Notes: generated by a model not told the origin, from the sequence alone. A stretch of DNA of 64,000 nt from Amorphochlora amoebiformis (GCA_054601695.1 BAAHQB010000089.1:654747-718746), one strand, 5' to 3'; shown: positions 1-63,665, numbered from the stretch's first letter. Translations and numbers: made by a program.

Positions 1-179
1 GTATAGATTTGTACGTGTGGAGAGTTTAATGGATATCCGTATTCGAGATACATATACAAATCTATGAAGAGAATAAATACATAGATTGATCTATATAAAA
101 ATACATATGTGCAAATATCTATACATATCCATCTATCTATCTCTACATATATGTAAATATTATATATATATATATATAT

Positions 180-212
<33 letters not shown>

Positions 213-362
213 ATACATATAATATATATGTATATATATATATAAATATATAATATAATATAATATAATATAATACAATATAATATATATGTACATACAC
301 ATTTATATATATATATATATATATATATGTGATATAATATATAATATAATATATAATATATA

Positions 363-406
<44 letters not shown>

Positions 407-482
407 CGTATATTATCGATATTTAGTATGTATTATATAGATCTACATATGATGTATACATATAATACACATACATGTATAC

Positions 483-602
483 TAGACTTATGTGTATGTA
501 TAGATGCATGTTGCTACAGTTTAATTCATGTAATATAATATAAAAATACATATATGTGTATTATATATACATATATTTATGTTTATTTATTATAATTATA
601 TA

Positions 603-636
<34 letters not shown>

Positions 637-737
637 AATATATATTATCGATAGGGATTTATATATTACATAAATTTACATATAATGCATACATATACAT
701 ATACACTAGAGTTTTGTGCATATAATGATGCATGTTG
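483..737 (-). repeat. Diverged direct duplication carrying two 31-nt exon-like units
   Basis: The segment about 411-530 recurs at about 643-760 (both start TATTATCGAT). On the minus strand each copy holds AG|CAACATGCATC...TCTA|gt, 31 nt: 737-707 reads [10 protein letters not shown] and 513-483 reads QHASIHTHKS. Both start in phase 0, matching the exon that ends at 961. This may be a duplicated exon of the left-hand gene or a chance open frame. Confidence 0.4.
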
Positions 738-811
738 CTATATTTCATTTGTAAAGAAGGAACACATACACGCACACGTATATGTGTATGTATATATGTA
801 TATATATATAT

Positions 812-876
<65 letters not shown>

Positions 877-887
877 TAAAAAAAAAA

Positions 888-952
<65 letters not shown>

Positions 953-960
953 GGTTAGAC

Positions 961-3153
<2,193 letters not shown>

Positions 3154-3663
3154 CTACGGTAGATTTTAGTGGGATTCAAAATTCATTAATAATCCAAATG
3201 AGAATATTTAGGCATTACTACGTAAATGTGGAAGTGAACCTTATGAACCTTTATTAGTATGTGGCGTTACTGCTAATGCAGGAGCCAGGAGTTTGAGGAT
3301 TTTCAAAAATTAAATTATTGTTTGAAGTAAGTTTAGGTTTCCAGTATCCTGTGGGTGATGTCTTTGGATACGAAAATTAGTTGAATATATATATATATAT
3401 GTATATGTATATATCAGGTACATACGTATACATATTTTATGTATATGAATATAATATAATAATAATATATATATATATATATATATACATATATATTATA
3501 TATGTATGTGTATATATATATGTATATATATTATATCTTTGGGAGGAGGAGAAGGGAAAGATATGGGTGGGTTGGCGATACAATCACATATATATATACA
3601 TATATATATATATTATATATATATATATATATACATAATATCTAAATATATAATATCTTAATC

Positions 3664-3713
<50 letters not shown>

Positions 3714-3751
3714 ATATTTGCGTCAAGGTCTTTCGGATTATTATCAATGTA

Positions 3752-3827
<76 letters not shown>

Positions 3828-3959
3828 TGTGTGTTCCATATTATATAAAATAATATTCAAAGCTTTTATATTTGTAGTCTGTATATGGAACTGCTTGTAC
3901 AATGAATATATATATATATATATATATATGTATATTAAATACATATCTATATATATATA

Positions 3960-4008
<49 letters not shown>

Positions 4009-4028
4009 TATTTATGTATATTCTTGTG

Positions 4029-4075
<47 letters not shown>

Positions 4076-4119
4076 TTATTATATTTATGTATATTTGTGG
4101 GTAAATATATCTACACACG

Positions 4120-4209
<90 letters not shown>

Positions 4210-4305
4210 TGTACATATATCGTTATGTTTGAAGACATATAATACAAAAACTAAATGTATATACCGCTACATATACATATGAAATATATGTATATATACA
4301 TATGT

Positions 4306-4362
<57 letters not shown>

Positions 4363-4409
4363 TATATATACACACATATACACATATATGTATAAGCATA
4401 TATATATAT

Positions 4410-4498
<89 letters not shown>

Positions 4499-4703
4499 CA
4501 TATAAATACATATACACATATATACATATACATGTATATACGTATACACACACATGTATATGTAATATTGTATAATATATGGAACATTTTCCGTATTCCC
4601 TCTATACATTCAACTATATAAAATATGAGTGATATGATACATATCGAGAATATATATGTATATGTATATATATGTGTGTATATATATATACATATACACA
4701 CAC

Positions 4704-4775
<72 letters not shown>

Positions 4776-4865
4776 GATAATCCTAATATAATGCATATGT
4801 ACATACATACATATATGTTCATGTACATAATATACTTATTTCTATATATACATATATATATATAT

Positions 4866-4909
<44 letters not shown>

Positions 4910-5046
4910 CCATCAAAATATGAATATGAATCCAAATGATAAGATTTTTAATTATTTCAATTTTATAGACAAATCGAAATAACTGACTAGGTTTGTTTAC
5001 CCTCTGATAATGTTTCAAATCCAATTTACATCCAAATGGCATAAGG

Positions 5047-5195
5047 ATAAAGAGAGAAATTGAGAGAGAAAGGCGGGGAAGAGGGAGGGAGAGAGAGGAA
5101 GAGAGAGAGAGAGGAAGAGAGAGAGATGAGAGAGAGAGATAAAGCGAGAGAGAGGAGAGGAATAAAAAAGAGATAGAGAGAAGGAAAGAGAGGGT
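5047..5195. repeat. Purine (GA)n tract
   Basis: GAGAGA-rich, nearly all purine on the plus strand, hence a TC tract on the sense strand of the left-hand gene, just downstream of the 5328-5309 exon. No coding signal; the Ser/Leu open frames here are composition artefacts. Confidence 0.95.
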
Positions 5196-5308
5196 CACAA
5201 TGACAAGTCGTTTTGTTAAGATTGTATGATGTGATACATCGTGTTGCCACGCTAGAATACGCGTGACGTGTTGTGTTGTCACGCTAGCATACACTCAATG
5301 TGTCTGAC

Positions 5309-13373
<8,065 letters not shown>

Positions 13374-14024
13374 CGAGGATTTGCTAGTTGATTCTAACAA
13401 ATTAGGAATTCACACACATACATGATTTAGTACGTGTGAGAAAAATATCTCAATCTGAAAACCCTTCCCTTCCCCACAAAGATGTTGGGACCAAGATACA
13501 TTTTCGGAATAAATCCTCCCCTTCCCCAAAAATCACAATAATAATCGTCTGATGTGCACATTTGTTCTTCCGGAACTTCCAGAATATTCCCCCCAACATT
13601 CCTGATTGAAAATTCTTCCCTAGAAGGAGGAATTAGGGAGGAAATACGAACTTTCTTTCAAAAGTCTAATCGAAATCAACAGAAGCCCTAGCCCATCGCA
13701 CCGGCTCGCTTTGGCAGTCGATGCCATGCCGATTCGAGATCTGGAGGGCCGAAGAATTATTTCACAATATTATATTAGGGATGCTCGGAACTTTCTCAGA
13801 AGGAAATCGCTTCTAAGAGTTAAAGTTTTGGAGGTTAAAACTTGCTGAAATTAGCTGAACATTCTGAAATCATGACGGTGTCATTCACAGTGACTGTACG
13901 AAACCAACAAAATGATTGTCCACAAGTTCGCCCTTCGTTGATCATAGCAATTACGCGCGCAAACTTCGGAGCCGCGCGTTCCTACCTATCCCACTTATTC
14001 GAGTTATACTATCAAAATCCCACC
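13374..14024. promoter_or_regulatory. Divergent intergenic/promoter region between the left minus-strand gene and the ankyrin gene
   Basis: This 650-bp stretch lies between the two predicted start codons, which point away from each other, so both promoters should be here. It is free of long microsatellites, unlike the flanking introns, and holds short A- and C-rich blocks (for example about 13,440-13,540). I see no clear TATA box or other defined motif. In-frame ATGs at 13842 and 13872 could move the ankyrin start into it. Confidence 0.45.
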
Positions 14025-25922
<11,898 letters not shown>

Positions 25923-26199
25923 TGATTCTTTGAAGACTTTATTTTTTGCACTAATGTTTTTTTTATTTTTTATTGCTCTTTGAGTGGGTTAAAGTTTTTG
26001 TTTTATTATTCTTAATTTTTTATTGCTCTTTGAGTGGGTTAAAGTTTTTGTTTTATTATTCTTAATTTTTTATTGCTCTTTGAGTCGGTTAAAGTTTTTG
26101 TTTTATTATTCTTAATTATTTCTGTTTCTTTGAGACTGTGTTCATTCACATCTAAGTTCTGTTTACATGTATGTAAGACATGGTAATGTATGTTAATAT

Positions 26200-26249
<50 letters not shown>

Positions 26250-27721
26250 ATATATATAGTGTAAAGAACTGGCAGGCATAATTTTTATCGGTTAAGAACA
26301 TGGTCTATACTGGATGTTTTAGTCATGTGAAAAGGAACTAAATGTATTAACTTCAGATTCAGAGCAGGGGAAAACAAAGCTCAGAAAAGAGTAAGATTAG
26401 CAAAAAAAGATTGTAAATTAGTAAAAACATAGGAGAAATGGAAAAAAAATTGATCTTTTTGATCCCATTTTTTTTAAAAGTTCTTCATATTTCTCGGAAC
26501 TCTTTTTACATTTGTTTCAATGTACTCTACGACACAGTGTAGGATTCTCCGAAGATAACTACCGTGCCCTCCCTGCTGTACCCTAGCAAAGGATGTTGAT
26601 TAAATATACATACATTATATATATAACGTTATATATTAGCATTTCGTGTCACATTCTAGATATTACCAAATCAGAGTGATGGGCCGGACACTTGTACTAT
26701 CAGAAATTTGTCGATAAGTTCTAGAAGTTAATCTAATTAATAGAGCTGAATCGAAGAAGAATTAAATAGTATCATGATGAAGATCTAGTTCATGTACTAG
26801 ATGTACTCATCTACTAGATCGACTATGCTAGACATAGCTAGTAGGCTAGTAGGCGTAATCTATTATATCTAGTTTTTCATATTACTAATACACGTAGGGA
26901 AACAAATGTTACGACAATTACTCTAGTAGGCTAGTAGTCTACAGCCTTCACCGCCTTGACTAGCTTGATACAGTCTAGCTAAACTGTGACCGGCGTACGA
27001 AACTTCCTTACTACGGCCATTGCAGTTAGCGCTATAGCTTAGGCCAATTTTCAAGCTTTAAGGCCAAATTAAGTTAGAAAGATAAGAGTCTCTAGAGTCT
27101 CTATAGTAGTAGCTACTAGCTATAGTCTAGCTGGTCTAGAGAGTAGAGACTCTGATTCTTTTGTTTTTAAATTTTTTAAGCTCTCAACCAAAACGATAGG
27201 CAATATGGCTATCTAGGCTATGTCTAGTATGTTCTAGATGTTCGCCACAGTGCGCGCACAATTTGCATGCATGCCTCTTGGAATTCTAGAATTGCAAATT
27301 TGCAACACTTCGGGTCGGTCTGTCGAATTTTCAATAGCTATACGGAGTATACTAGTCTAGTATAGGTGTCGACTTTCGTTTCTGGATCATCTTCGTGCTG
27401 CGCGATCTGATGAGTCCGAGGGCCCATGCAGTGTATAACAACAATAATGATGTCTACAAATTGTACGTAGTATAATTCTCTCTAGACCTTCAGAAGTACA
27501 CTCGGAGTCATCACTCAATATTGATCATCGTATCTCTGGTCCTCACCGTAAAAAATTTACTATAAATGTATGCAATTGCATACTTTTCGTGCATAAGATA
27601 ATGTTCATGTTCTAGATGTTATTTTGCATATGTATACATCACCTACAAATACTCCTGCATGTAGCACTGACTCACATTCATCGAAGATCAACTTTACACA
27701 GTGCGTGACCTTCTAGAAGCA
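25923..27721. other. Convergent intergenic region with a CTAG-dense island
   Basis: Between two gene 3' ends (ankyrin, plus; CK2 alpha, minus). After the 50-bp repeat and one TA tract (26200-26260), about 26,640-27,500 is complex sequence with an unusual density of CTAG, GTAC and CATG (for example GTACTAGATGTACTCATC, AGTAGTAGCTACTAGC). I see no supported coding exon, although 26353-26387 has exon-like borders (TTCAG...GTAAGA). Confidence 0.6.
25971..26120 (+). repeat. 50-bp tandem repeat, three copies
   Basis: Units starting TATTGCTCTTTGAGT at 25971, 26021 and 26071 (period 50). The third has a G-to-C change (GAGTCGG) and diverges at its end. It lies just 3' of the ankyrin gene stop, in T-rich DNA, and could affect 3' end formation (inference). 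Confidence 0.97.
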
Positions 27722-28025
27722 TTAGTAGTGTTTCCCATCCTCGGTGGCCTTATACCGTCGAATAGAAACCTCTTCCTCATCATTCTCGGTCCTAACGCCA
27801 TGACCCTGTGGGTGTCGCTGGCAGTGTATATCCACTCCAGGCTCCACATGACCTAAGCGTACGGGCTCAAAATACCTGGGTAAATAGCCGATGTCAGCGC
27901 TCTTCATTTGGAAAGGTATATACGAATGTGGATGGTGTATGTTTATATATGTGCATATGCATGAATGAATGTGTAGATTTTTGGGTATGTACAGTTAAGA
28001 ATACAATACACACACACATCTATAA

Positions 28026-28068
<43 letters not shown>

Positions 28069-28157
28069 TTATATATAGATATACATATACATTGAGTTAT
28101 ATATATATACACACACACACACATATATATATATATATGTATATATATAATATACTT

Positions 28158-28211
<54 letters not shown>

Positions 28212-28221
28212 TATAGAATGT

Positions 28222-28252
<31 letters not shown>

Positions 28253-28303
28253 CATATACTTATATATATGTATATATATACATATATATTTATATTCAAA
28301 TAA

Positions 28304-28353
<50 letters not shown>

Positions 28354-28427
28354 ATATGTATATACAATACTGTTTATATGTATTTATACATACATATATA
28401 TATATATATATAAATATATAATATAAT

Positions 28428-28458
<31 letters not shown>

Positions 28459-28462
28459 ATTG

Positions 28463-28553
<91 letters not shown>

Positions 28554-28568
28554 CAAACACACACACAC

Positions 28569-28625
<57 letters not shown>

Positions 28626-29041
28626 GTATATATATATATATATATATAAATGTATAATCATATACATACAACCATATCTTATGTACGTCCATCCTCACCC
28701 CTCTCCGTCCTTCCTATCCCCTTTCCTTCACTCTCAATCCGTATGCTTACCTATGTGCCATTGCCTCCTTGCAGGTTGCTCGTGCCTGATGATCGTATCG
28801 CAGGCACCAGGACAGCAGCTCGAGTGCCTCAGGCTTCGCGAGCTCTGCGTGGTTCTTATCGACAAATTCTTTGAAATCCCTCTTTCTATATGGTTTCTTG
28901 GTGTCGAATTCGGTTTTCATGAGACCCTGTGTGTATATTTATATTTGTGTATGTATGTGTATGCGTGTACATATGTGTATATATTGGTGTAGAGAAATAT
29001 GTATATATGCATATTAAATATTAGATATATATATATATTTA

Positions 29042-29097
<56 letters not shown>

Positions 29098-29100
29098 CAT

Positions 29101-29139
<39 letters not shown>

Positions 29140-29192
29140 ATACATACATATTCACAGTATACATACACACACAACACACACACCCACACACC

Positions 29193-29237
<45 letters not shown>

Positions 29238-30239
29238 TTAATAAATACATGTGCATATTCATGTGCAATTTGCTAACAACATACAAACAGCATACCTCAT
29301 ACGCGGAAGGAAGCCCGAGGTTATACTTGCTCAAATATGCATACAACCCAGCTGTTCCTAGCACTCTCGTAATCTTAACTAACTGATCCTCGTTGTTCTT
29401 CCCATGAAAAAAAGGATGACGAATAAAAACCATGCCCGCGAGCATGCAGCCGAAGCTCCATATGTCCAGCGAGTAGTCATAGTTCCGGTACCCGACGAGA
29501 AGCTCGGGACCCTTGAAATATCGAGAGGCGACCCGAACGTTGTATTCTTTCCCTGGGTGGTAGAATTCGGCGAGACCCCAGTCGATTAGGCGGAGCTTTC
29601 GGCGGCGGTGGTCGATCATGACGTTGTGGGGCTTTACGTCGCGATGTATGATCCCCTTGGAGTGGCAAAAGTCAAGCGCTTGGAGTAGTTGGAACATATA
29701 GTATCGAATATCGGTGTCCGAGAGGTTGGGGAAGAGCGTCTTGAAGTCACAAGCGTCGACAAACTCGAATATGAGGCACTTGGTCTTCGAGTGAGGGTCC
29801 ATGGTTTCTTCCAGCAAGTGTATGATATTCTGCGCGCCTGGATGGCCCTCTGAGTCTTCAGATTTTCTGTCGCCGCGGCGAACCTTGGCGTTCAGTGTCC
29901 TTAGGATCATGATTTCCCGCCGAATCTTCTTCTTCTTGACCGGCTTGAGAATCTTGATGACCACGGGCTTTGGCTCCTTGCCCTTAATAATTTTAACGCC
30001 CTCGAAAACATCGCTGTACTTGCCTCGACCGATCTTTTGGAGCACGGCGTAGTTCTCTTGGCTCCTGATACAGCGAAAATGGATTGAATTTTGTTGTCGA
30101 ATTCAAAAATTGCACACTCGTACTTCCAATTGGGCTTGAACACGTTATAATTGGAGTACTCCTCAGGGTTTTCAACACAGATGTTTCTGTAGATCCTGGA
30201 GACGTATAAATCCGACTCAGCGCGCTTTTTGGTGGTCAT
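27722..30239 (-). CDS. CSNK2A: Casein kinase 2 catalytic subunit alpha
   Basis: Acidophilic Ser/Thr kinase of the CK2 holoenzyme (nucleus and cytosol). Four exons, read 5' to 3': 30239-30124, 30064-29296, 28926-28751, 27875-27722; phases agree and give 404 residues, the usual CK2 alpha size with a longer tail. Visible hallmarks are glycine loop [27 protein letters not shown] (ATP lysine plus the CK2 basic cluster), [13 protein letters not shown], the CK2-specific DWG in [42 protein letters not shown] and C-terminal [17 protein letters not shown]. Oddities: about 16 extra residues after MILRTLN ([14 protein letters not shown]), and Arg where the family has Pro in the EAMxHPYF motif, encoded across the last splice junction. 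The first intron is only 59 nt (30123-30065). The tail after YFEPVRLG is acidic and unconserved. Start chosen at [17 protein letters not shown], which matches the family N-terminus. Confidence 0.97.
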
Positions 30240-30644
30240 ACGGCCCGGAGAACCGACGGCCCGACGTCCTCCCGTCGCTTCTCCTTTCGGAGCTTAGTAG
30301 GAGAGTCTCGGGTAATCTCTACGCTGAAACTGTGGAAATAACCTCTAGTAGAGTGAACTATTAGAGTTTCAGTAAGATATGTCTTATAACTAAATATCAA
30401 ATATGTGGCATATATAACATCTAATATACTGTATAACTCTAGAATAGATATCGATGTATTACTGCAGCAACTATCTGGACATCTCAACATAAGATAGCAA
30501 AAATCATGACACGCGGGAAAATGCATGTCCTCCAACGTTTGCCTGATACAAGGCCGCATTTCCAACCTTCAACCATCAACTACTGGTGGGTGTTTACTCT
30601 TTTCAAAATTATCTGAATCATCTCCCACACAGCTTGAAAAGTTT

Positions 30645-30870
30645 CCCGGACACGTGTCTCTTACACATGTGTCACGAGCTTGCGCTTTTCCCGTGTCCTT
30701 TGCTGCAGCTGGGAGATGTTTTTTGTTTAGTTCTAAAAATCAGAACCTTATGGTGGAAACTTCAATACGAGTGTTGCCCGTGTTCAACATTTGTGTCCGA
30801 CACATGTGTTTGGTACGTTTGGCACGTGTGACGGACACGTGCACATCCGACATTTGTGTGTGCGTATGGA
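30645..30870. promoter_or_regulatory. Cluster of CACGTG / ACAYGTGT palindromes
   Basis: Within 226 bp: GACACGTGTC, ACACATGTGTCAC, GACACATGTGTT, GCACGTGTGACG, GGACACGTGCAC plus GTGTCC/GACATTTGTGT fragments. CACGTG is an E-box core bound by bHLH factors in many eukaryotes; any role here, 0.4-0.6 kb upstream of the CK2 alpha start, is inference. Confidence 0.35.
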
Positions 30871-30921
30871 AAATACATAAACATATATGCATAGGCATAC
30901 AAGATTATACACACACACACT

Positions 30922-30971
<50 letters not shown>

Positions 30972-31029
30972 AATATATATAAATTATATATGTATATACA
31001 ACTATATTTATTTATTTTTATATGTAAAT

Positions 31030-31935
31030 ATATATCTACAAACACGCAATACCCTTGTCTGTATTTCCTCCATTCTCATATATCTCTCCCTCTACCCTCG
31101 TATTCTCTCATTCCCTCCGTCTCATTCTCCCCCTTTCTCTCTCCTGCTCTCCACCTATAATAACTCTATCCAATGTTCAATCGCCCTCTCCTCTCTTCCC
31201 CTGCCCTCCTCTCTTCCCCTGCCCCTTTTCTCTCCCCTACACCCTCTCCTTCCCTCCTCTTTCACTCTCATCCCCTCCTCCCTCTCCTCCCCTCCCCACC
31301 CTTTCCTTCTCCATATTCTTTCTTCTATATTGAAATGCATTAAATTTATCTCCATCAAGATTCACATGCCCCATTCCCTTTTATTAAGGTAAAATGATAC
31401 TTTATCAAGAATAGACTAATGCAGTGTTTTACGTCTTGTTATATTACCCATTGCGGGTTCAGATTCGGCACTCATGGCGACAACTTCAACAAACAGGTGT
31501 GATACCGCGTACTTTTGCGTCTATGCACGTGATCGTATTCTCACAGAGGGGAAGAGAAAAGACACAGGGGAGGGAGAGACGAGACGGAATATTTTATTTC
31601 TGAGCTCGAGTCAGAAATTGCCAAAAAAAAAAGAGATTGGCGGGGAAGGGAGAAGATCTGGTGTTGATTTTTTTTTCTTTCTCATTGAACTCTCCTTTTG
31701 TTTCGTTGGATTTAGTAGAGAAGGGAAGGGAGAGCGAGAGAAATGTTTGGAGGGAGAGCGAGAGAAATGTTTGGAGTGAGAGCGTGAGAGAGAGAGTTAT
31801 TGGAATGAGAGAGAGAGAGAAAGAGAGAGCGAGAGACAGATGTGCATGAGGTGGGGGTGTCTGTGTGGGAGTGAGATAGAGAGAAGTGAGAGGGCGAGAG
31901 GAAAGAGGAGGAAGAAAGAGAGAGAGAGAATTGTT
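31030..31935. repeat. Paired pyrimidine (31,030-31,330) and purine (31,545-31,935) tracts
   Basis: A 300-bp CT-rich tract is followed 210 bp later by a 390-bp GA-rich tract on the same strand, so the two are roughly complementary in composition. No coding signal. Confidence 0.85.
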
Positions 31936-32066
31936 AATTCTAATGGGGTATGGAGGTATGTTCACTTTTCAGAGCACCGGTTATACAACGGGAGGGGATA
32001 TCTCTGTTTTCATATAATCAGATGCATAGATATACTTATAAATATATATTATATATTATACACGCA

Positions 32067-32633
<567 letters not shown>

Positions 32634-32706
32634 TGTTTATATTTATTTAGACAATCCTGCAATTGTGTCGAATAAAAGGGTTCCGTAAGGTACAACCTCT
32701 AGCAAG

Positions 32707-32785
32707 GTCAACATCTATCCCTAACCCTAACCCTAATCCTAACCCAGACTACTACCGTAACCCTAAACCTAACAATAAGCCTTAG
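32707..32785 (+). repeat. CCCTAA-filled mini-intron
   Basis: A 79-nt predicted intron whose body is CCTAACCCTAACCCTAATCC and relatives, bounded by gtcaac and cttag. Exon 32651-32706 (ends AG) and exon 32786-32817 (starts G) join in phase. Confidence 0.55.
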
Positions 32786-32960
32786 GTGCTATGAGCGCAA
32801 GATCAGCAAAATTGTCGGTAAAGCAGAATAGTTAAATTGAATATATAAATATGTATTACATGCTATGTGCGATATATATATATATATATCTATGTATATG
32901 TATGTATATGTATACACATATATGTAATATACATATACACATATATATATATATATTATA

Positions 32961-32992
<32 letters not shown>

Positions 32993-33015
32993 CTATATAT
33001 ATATATATATATAAA

Positions 33016-33074
<59 letters not shown>

Positions 33075-33082
33075 ATGTGTAA

Positions 33083-33133
<51 letters not shown>

Positions 33134-33170
33134 AATATATTAAATATACATATATTCATATATTCATATA

Positions 33171-33212
<42 letters not shown>

Positions 33213-33287
33213 ATATATGTACGCACGTGTATACATATATACATATATACACGTATATGCACACACACACACACACACACACACACG

Positions 33288-33336
<49 letters not shown>

Positions 33337-33363
33337 GTAAATGTATAATTTATTTAATATGTT

Positions 33364-33395
33364 TACTGAGGGAAGATGAGTAACGCAGCTTGCAT

Positions 33396-33479
<84 letters not shown>

Positions 33480-33555
33480 CATACATTATATATATATATA
33501 TTATATGTATACACATATGTATGTAATGAATGCATAGTTCAGGACCACCTTACAA

Positions 33556-33633
<78 letters not shown>

Positions 33634-33690
33634 CTGGTATATATATGTATATATATGGAGGATGAGTAACGCAGCTTACATATATATGTA
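33364..33690 (+). repeat. 300-bp-spaced copies of GATGAGTAACGCAGCTT
   Basis: GATGAGTAACGCAGCTTGCAT at about 33373 and GATGAGTAACGCAGCTTACAT at 33659, with one difference in 21 bases, embedded in TA repeats. It may be a duplicated exon edge (ATGA|gtaacg) or a small dispersed unit. Confidence 0.75.
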
Positions 33691-33998
33691 TATATATATA
33701 TATATCTATGTATAAATATCTATAACAATATATATATTATATATATATATATATACATATGTATATATTATATATATATATATATAAATATATATATATA
33801 TGTATATACGAATACATTATATATATATATATATATACACGAATACATTTATATATATATGTATATATATGTATATATACACACACACATATATATATAT
33901 ATATACATATATATAATTTATTTTACATTTATATACAAAGAGAGAGGTTGAAAAAAGCTTACTGCGACTCCTGAACGATTTGAAGGTATATATACATG

Positions 33999-34030
<32 letters not shown>

Positions 34031-34038
34031 CATTTATA

Positions 34039-34082
<44 letters not shown>

Positions 34083-34118
34083 TATAATTTTACAACACAT
34101 GTATATATATATATATAT

Positions 34119-34219
<101 letters not shown>

Positions 34220-34672
34220 TACGGATACGGACTCTGACTCGAAGGGTGACCGAAGGGTGACATATCCGTGACAACGGCGTGACAACGCTGTGTCATTAGC
34301 TTGACGCAAGCTCTACCGAAGTGAGATCGCGAGATCAGTAACAGAATTGCATGGGCGTGACATGGGGTTATCATGCATGTCACCTAGGTGACATACACCT
34401 CACAGTAGTGTAATGCCAGGGTGATGGGAGAATATTCTGCAAAGTTCTTTGGGGTCTTAGGGGCTTTAAGAGTGTCTGGAAAGTTGTAGAATATTCCTCG
34501 CGCATGCGAAAAATCGATCAGATGCTAAAACCCCAAGCGAACTGAAGGAAAACCTGGTCTAGCTGTCGAAAGCCCAGTGCGCTACAAAAGTTCATTGACT
34601 ATTGCTCGACCAAACCGTTGCGTTTCGAATACATGTATAATACTGCATATATATATATATATAATATCTATG

Positions 34673-34705
<33 letters not shown>

Positions 34706-34717
34706 ATACAATATGTA

Positions 34718-34783
<66 letters not shown>

Positions 34784-34815
34784 ATATAAATACATGTATA
34801 TATATATATGCATAA

Positions 34816-34848
<33 letters not shown>

Positions 34849-35049
34849 ATATGTATATTTATATATATATATACAATATAATATTAATTAAAGGTATATA
34901 TACATATACATGTGTGTATATATGTATCTATATACATGCATATTATTTGTTTTGATATATACATGTATATATATATATATATACATATACATATACATAT
35001 ATCTATATATATATATATATATGCATATATATTATATATATATGTATGT

Positions 35050-35080
<31 letters not shown>

Positions 35081-35118
35081 CATATATATATATATATGCA
35101 TATAAATATAATATACAT

Positions 35119-35163
<45 letters not shown>

Positions 35164-35189
35164 ATATATATATGCATATATATATATAT

Positions 35190-35228
<39 letters not shown>

Positions 35229-35359
35229 CACATATATTATTAATATGTTTAAATTCCTGAGTGAATATGTATAGATATACTTACTATTTTTTATTATACA
35301 TACTATAGATATATTTCATGTAGAAATACACATACGCACACATATATATATGTATATAA

Positions 35360-35400
<41 letters not shown>

Positions 35401-35432
35401 TATATTATATATATATATATATATATATTCAG

Positions 35433-62426
<26,994 letters not shown>

Positions 62427-63380
62427 ATAGTTATCTAGCGTGGGCTGTAGGTTTCAACGTAATTCATGCAGTATGAACATGATCATAGCTGCATATACCA
62501 GTGTGCTAATGCGTATGTATTAGTATGATGCAGCTTTAACCGTGCCTGGCGTACTCCGTCTGTGAGTAACTGAAGGTATCTAGTATCCAGCGTATTGTAC
62601 CATATGATCTAGATGATCTAAATCATGATGTGCACGTCGCCGCGTCGTGATATAAGTTTGCTGGCTTGCACTAGTTGCATGCTATCATAAACTAGACTCA
62701 AACTGTATGTATCTCATGATCAGCGGCTTGGCATGCATACGACGAAGTTGTCAGCGCTGCGTACGTACGTACACCTAGTATACGTGCGTAAACGTAGAGA
62801 ATTAGGGAATTTTCTTAGATACTGGCCGGTGTAGTTGTTTAGGTTAAGTGCAATGAGTACTAAGAGTAAGTATATTAGTCTTTGAATAATGTGGAATTAT
62901 AAAAGCTATAGTATATATACGTACGTGTACTAAACCTGATTGATGTACTATGATGAATTACTACTGATTATGATTACTTAATGGCTAGAATAGTGCACGA
63001 CGACAAGTACACATGCTGTCCCAATTAATCTAGTTAATATTGCGTCTGCGCATCATGCATGTGCGTTTTTTATACTCATACATACCATTGTAATGGTGGC
63101 TACGGTAATATATTGTTTACTCAGTACATACTGTAACATACATATGTTTATTTATAACTTACATGCACTAGTCTAGTACTAGATGCACAATTAACATTGT
63201 ACGCGTGCGCACATCATCACGGTACGTACGTATGAGGGTAAATACATGTGCGCAGGTGTCTTGATAGTCTTGATAGTCAAGACGCGTAAGTGCACAGCTG
63301 ATTGAATTGTAAATAGGTTAACGCTGTCGTACGCATTAATCTTTTTCGTTACAATACGTACATAGACAGTACGACAGCAG
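62427..63380. other. Intergenic island rich in palindromic tetramers
   Basis: Sequence downstream of the NEK10-like stop, without microsatellites. It is dense in CTAG, GTAC, CATG, GATC and TGCA (for example GTACGTACGTACAC, ACTAGTCTAGTACTAGATG). No supported exon until 63381. It resembles the 26,640-27,500 island. Confidence 0.6.
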
Positions 63381-63665
63381 TATAATACACTATACATCAT
63401 CGGATCATACGGTACAGGACTAGCAGGAGAACAACTGTTTTCGGATTCCCCGAGTAGATCTGTTCGATCGTTAACGGTGTTAATAAAACTACGGCAGGTA
63501 TGGACACTTGTAGAATCTAATCACTAGATCATTCGAACCTATCTCGAATCTAAAGATCCTATATCTGTCGAGTTTACTGTTGAGGAATTTCGGCAGGATC
63601 TATCGAATTCCATTCGTGATTCGTTGATACTCGTCGTATTGGACGGATCGCCAGTTGTTAATGGA

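Noticed and set aside
29152-29295. C-terminal extension of the CK2 alpha open frame past 29296
   Set aside because: The frame runs through a GT donor into (CA)n/(TA)n; the real continuation is the exon at 28926-28751, which encodes the conserved C-lobe.
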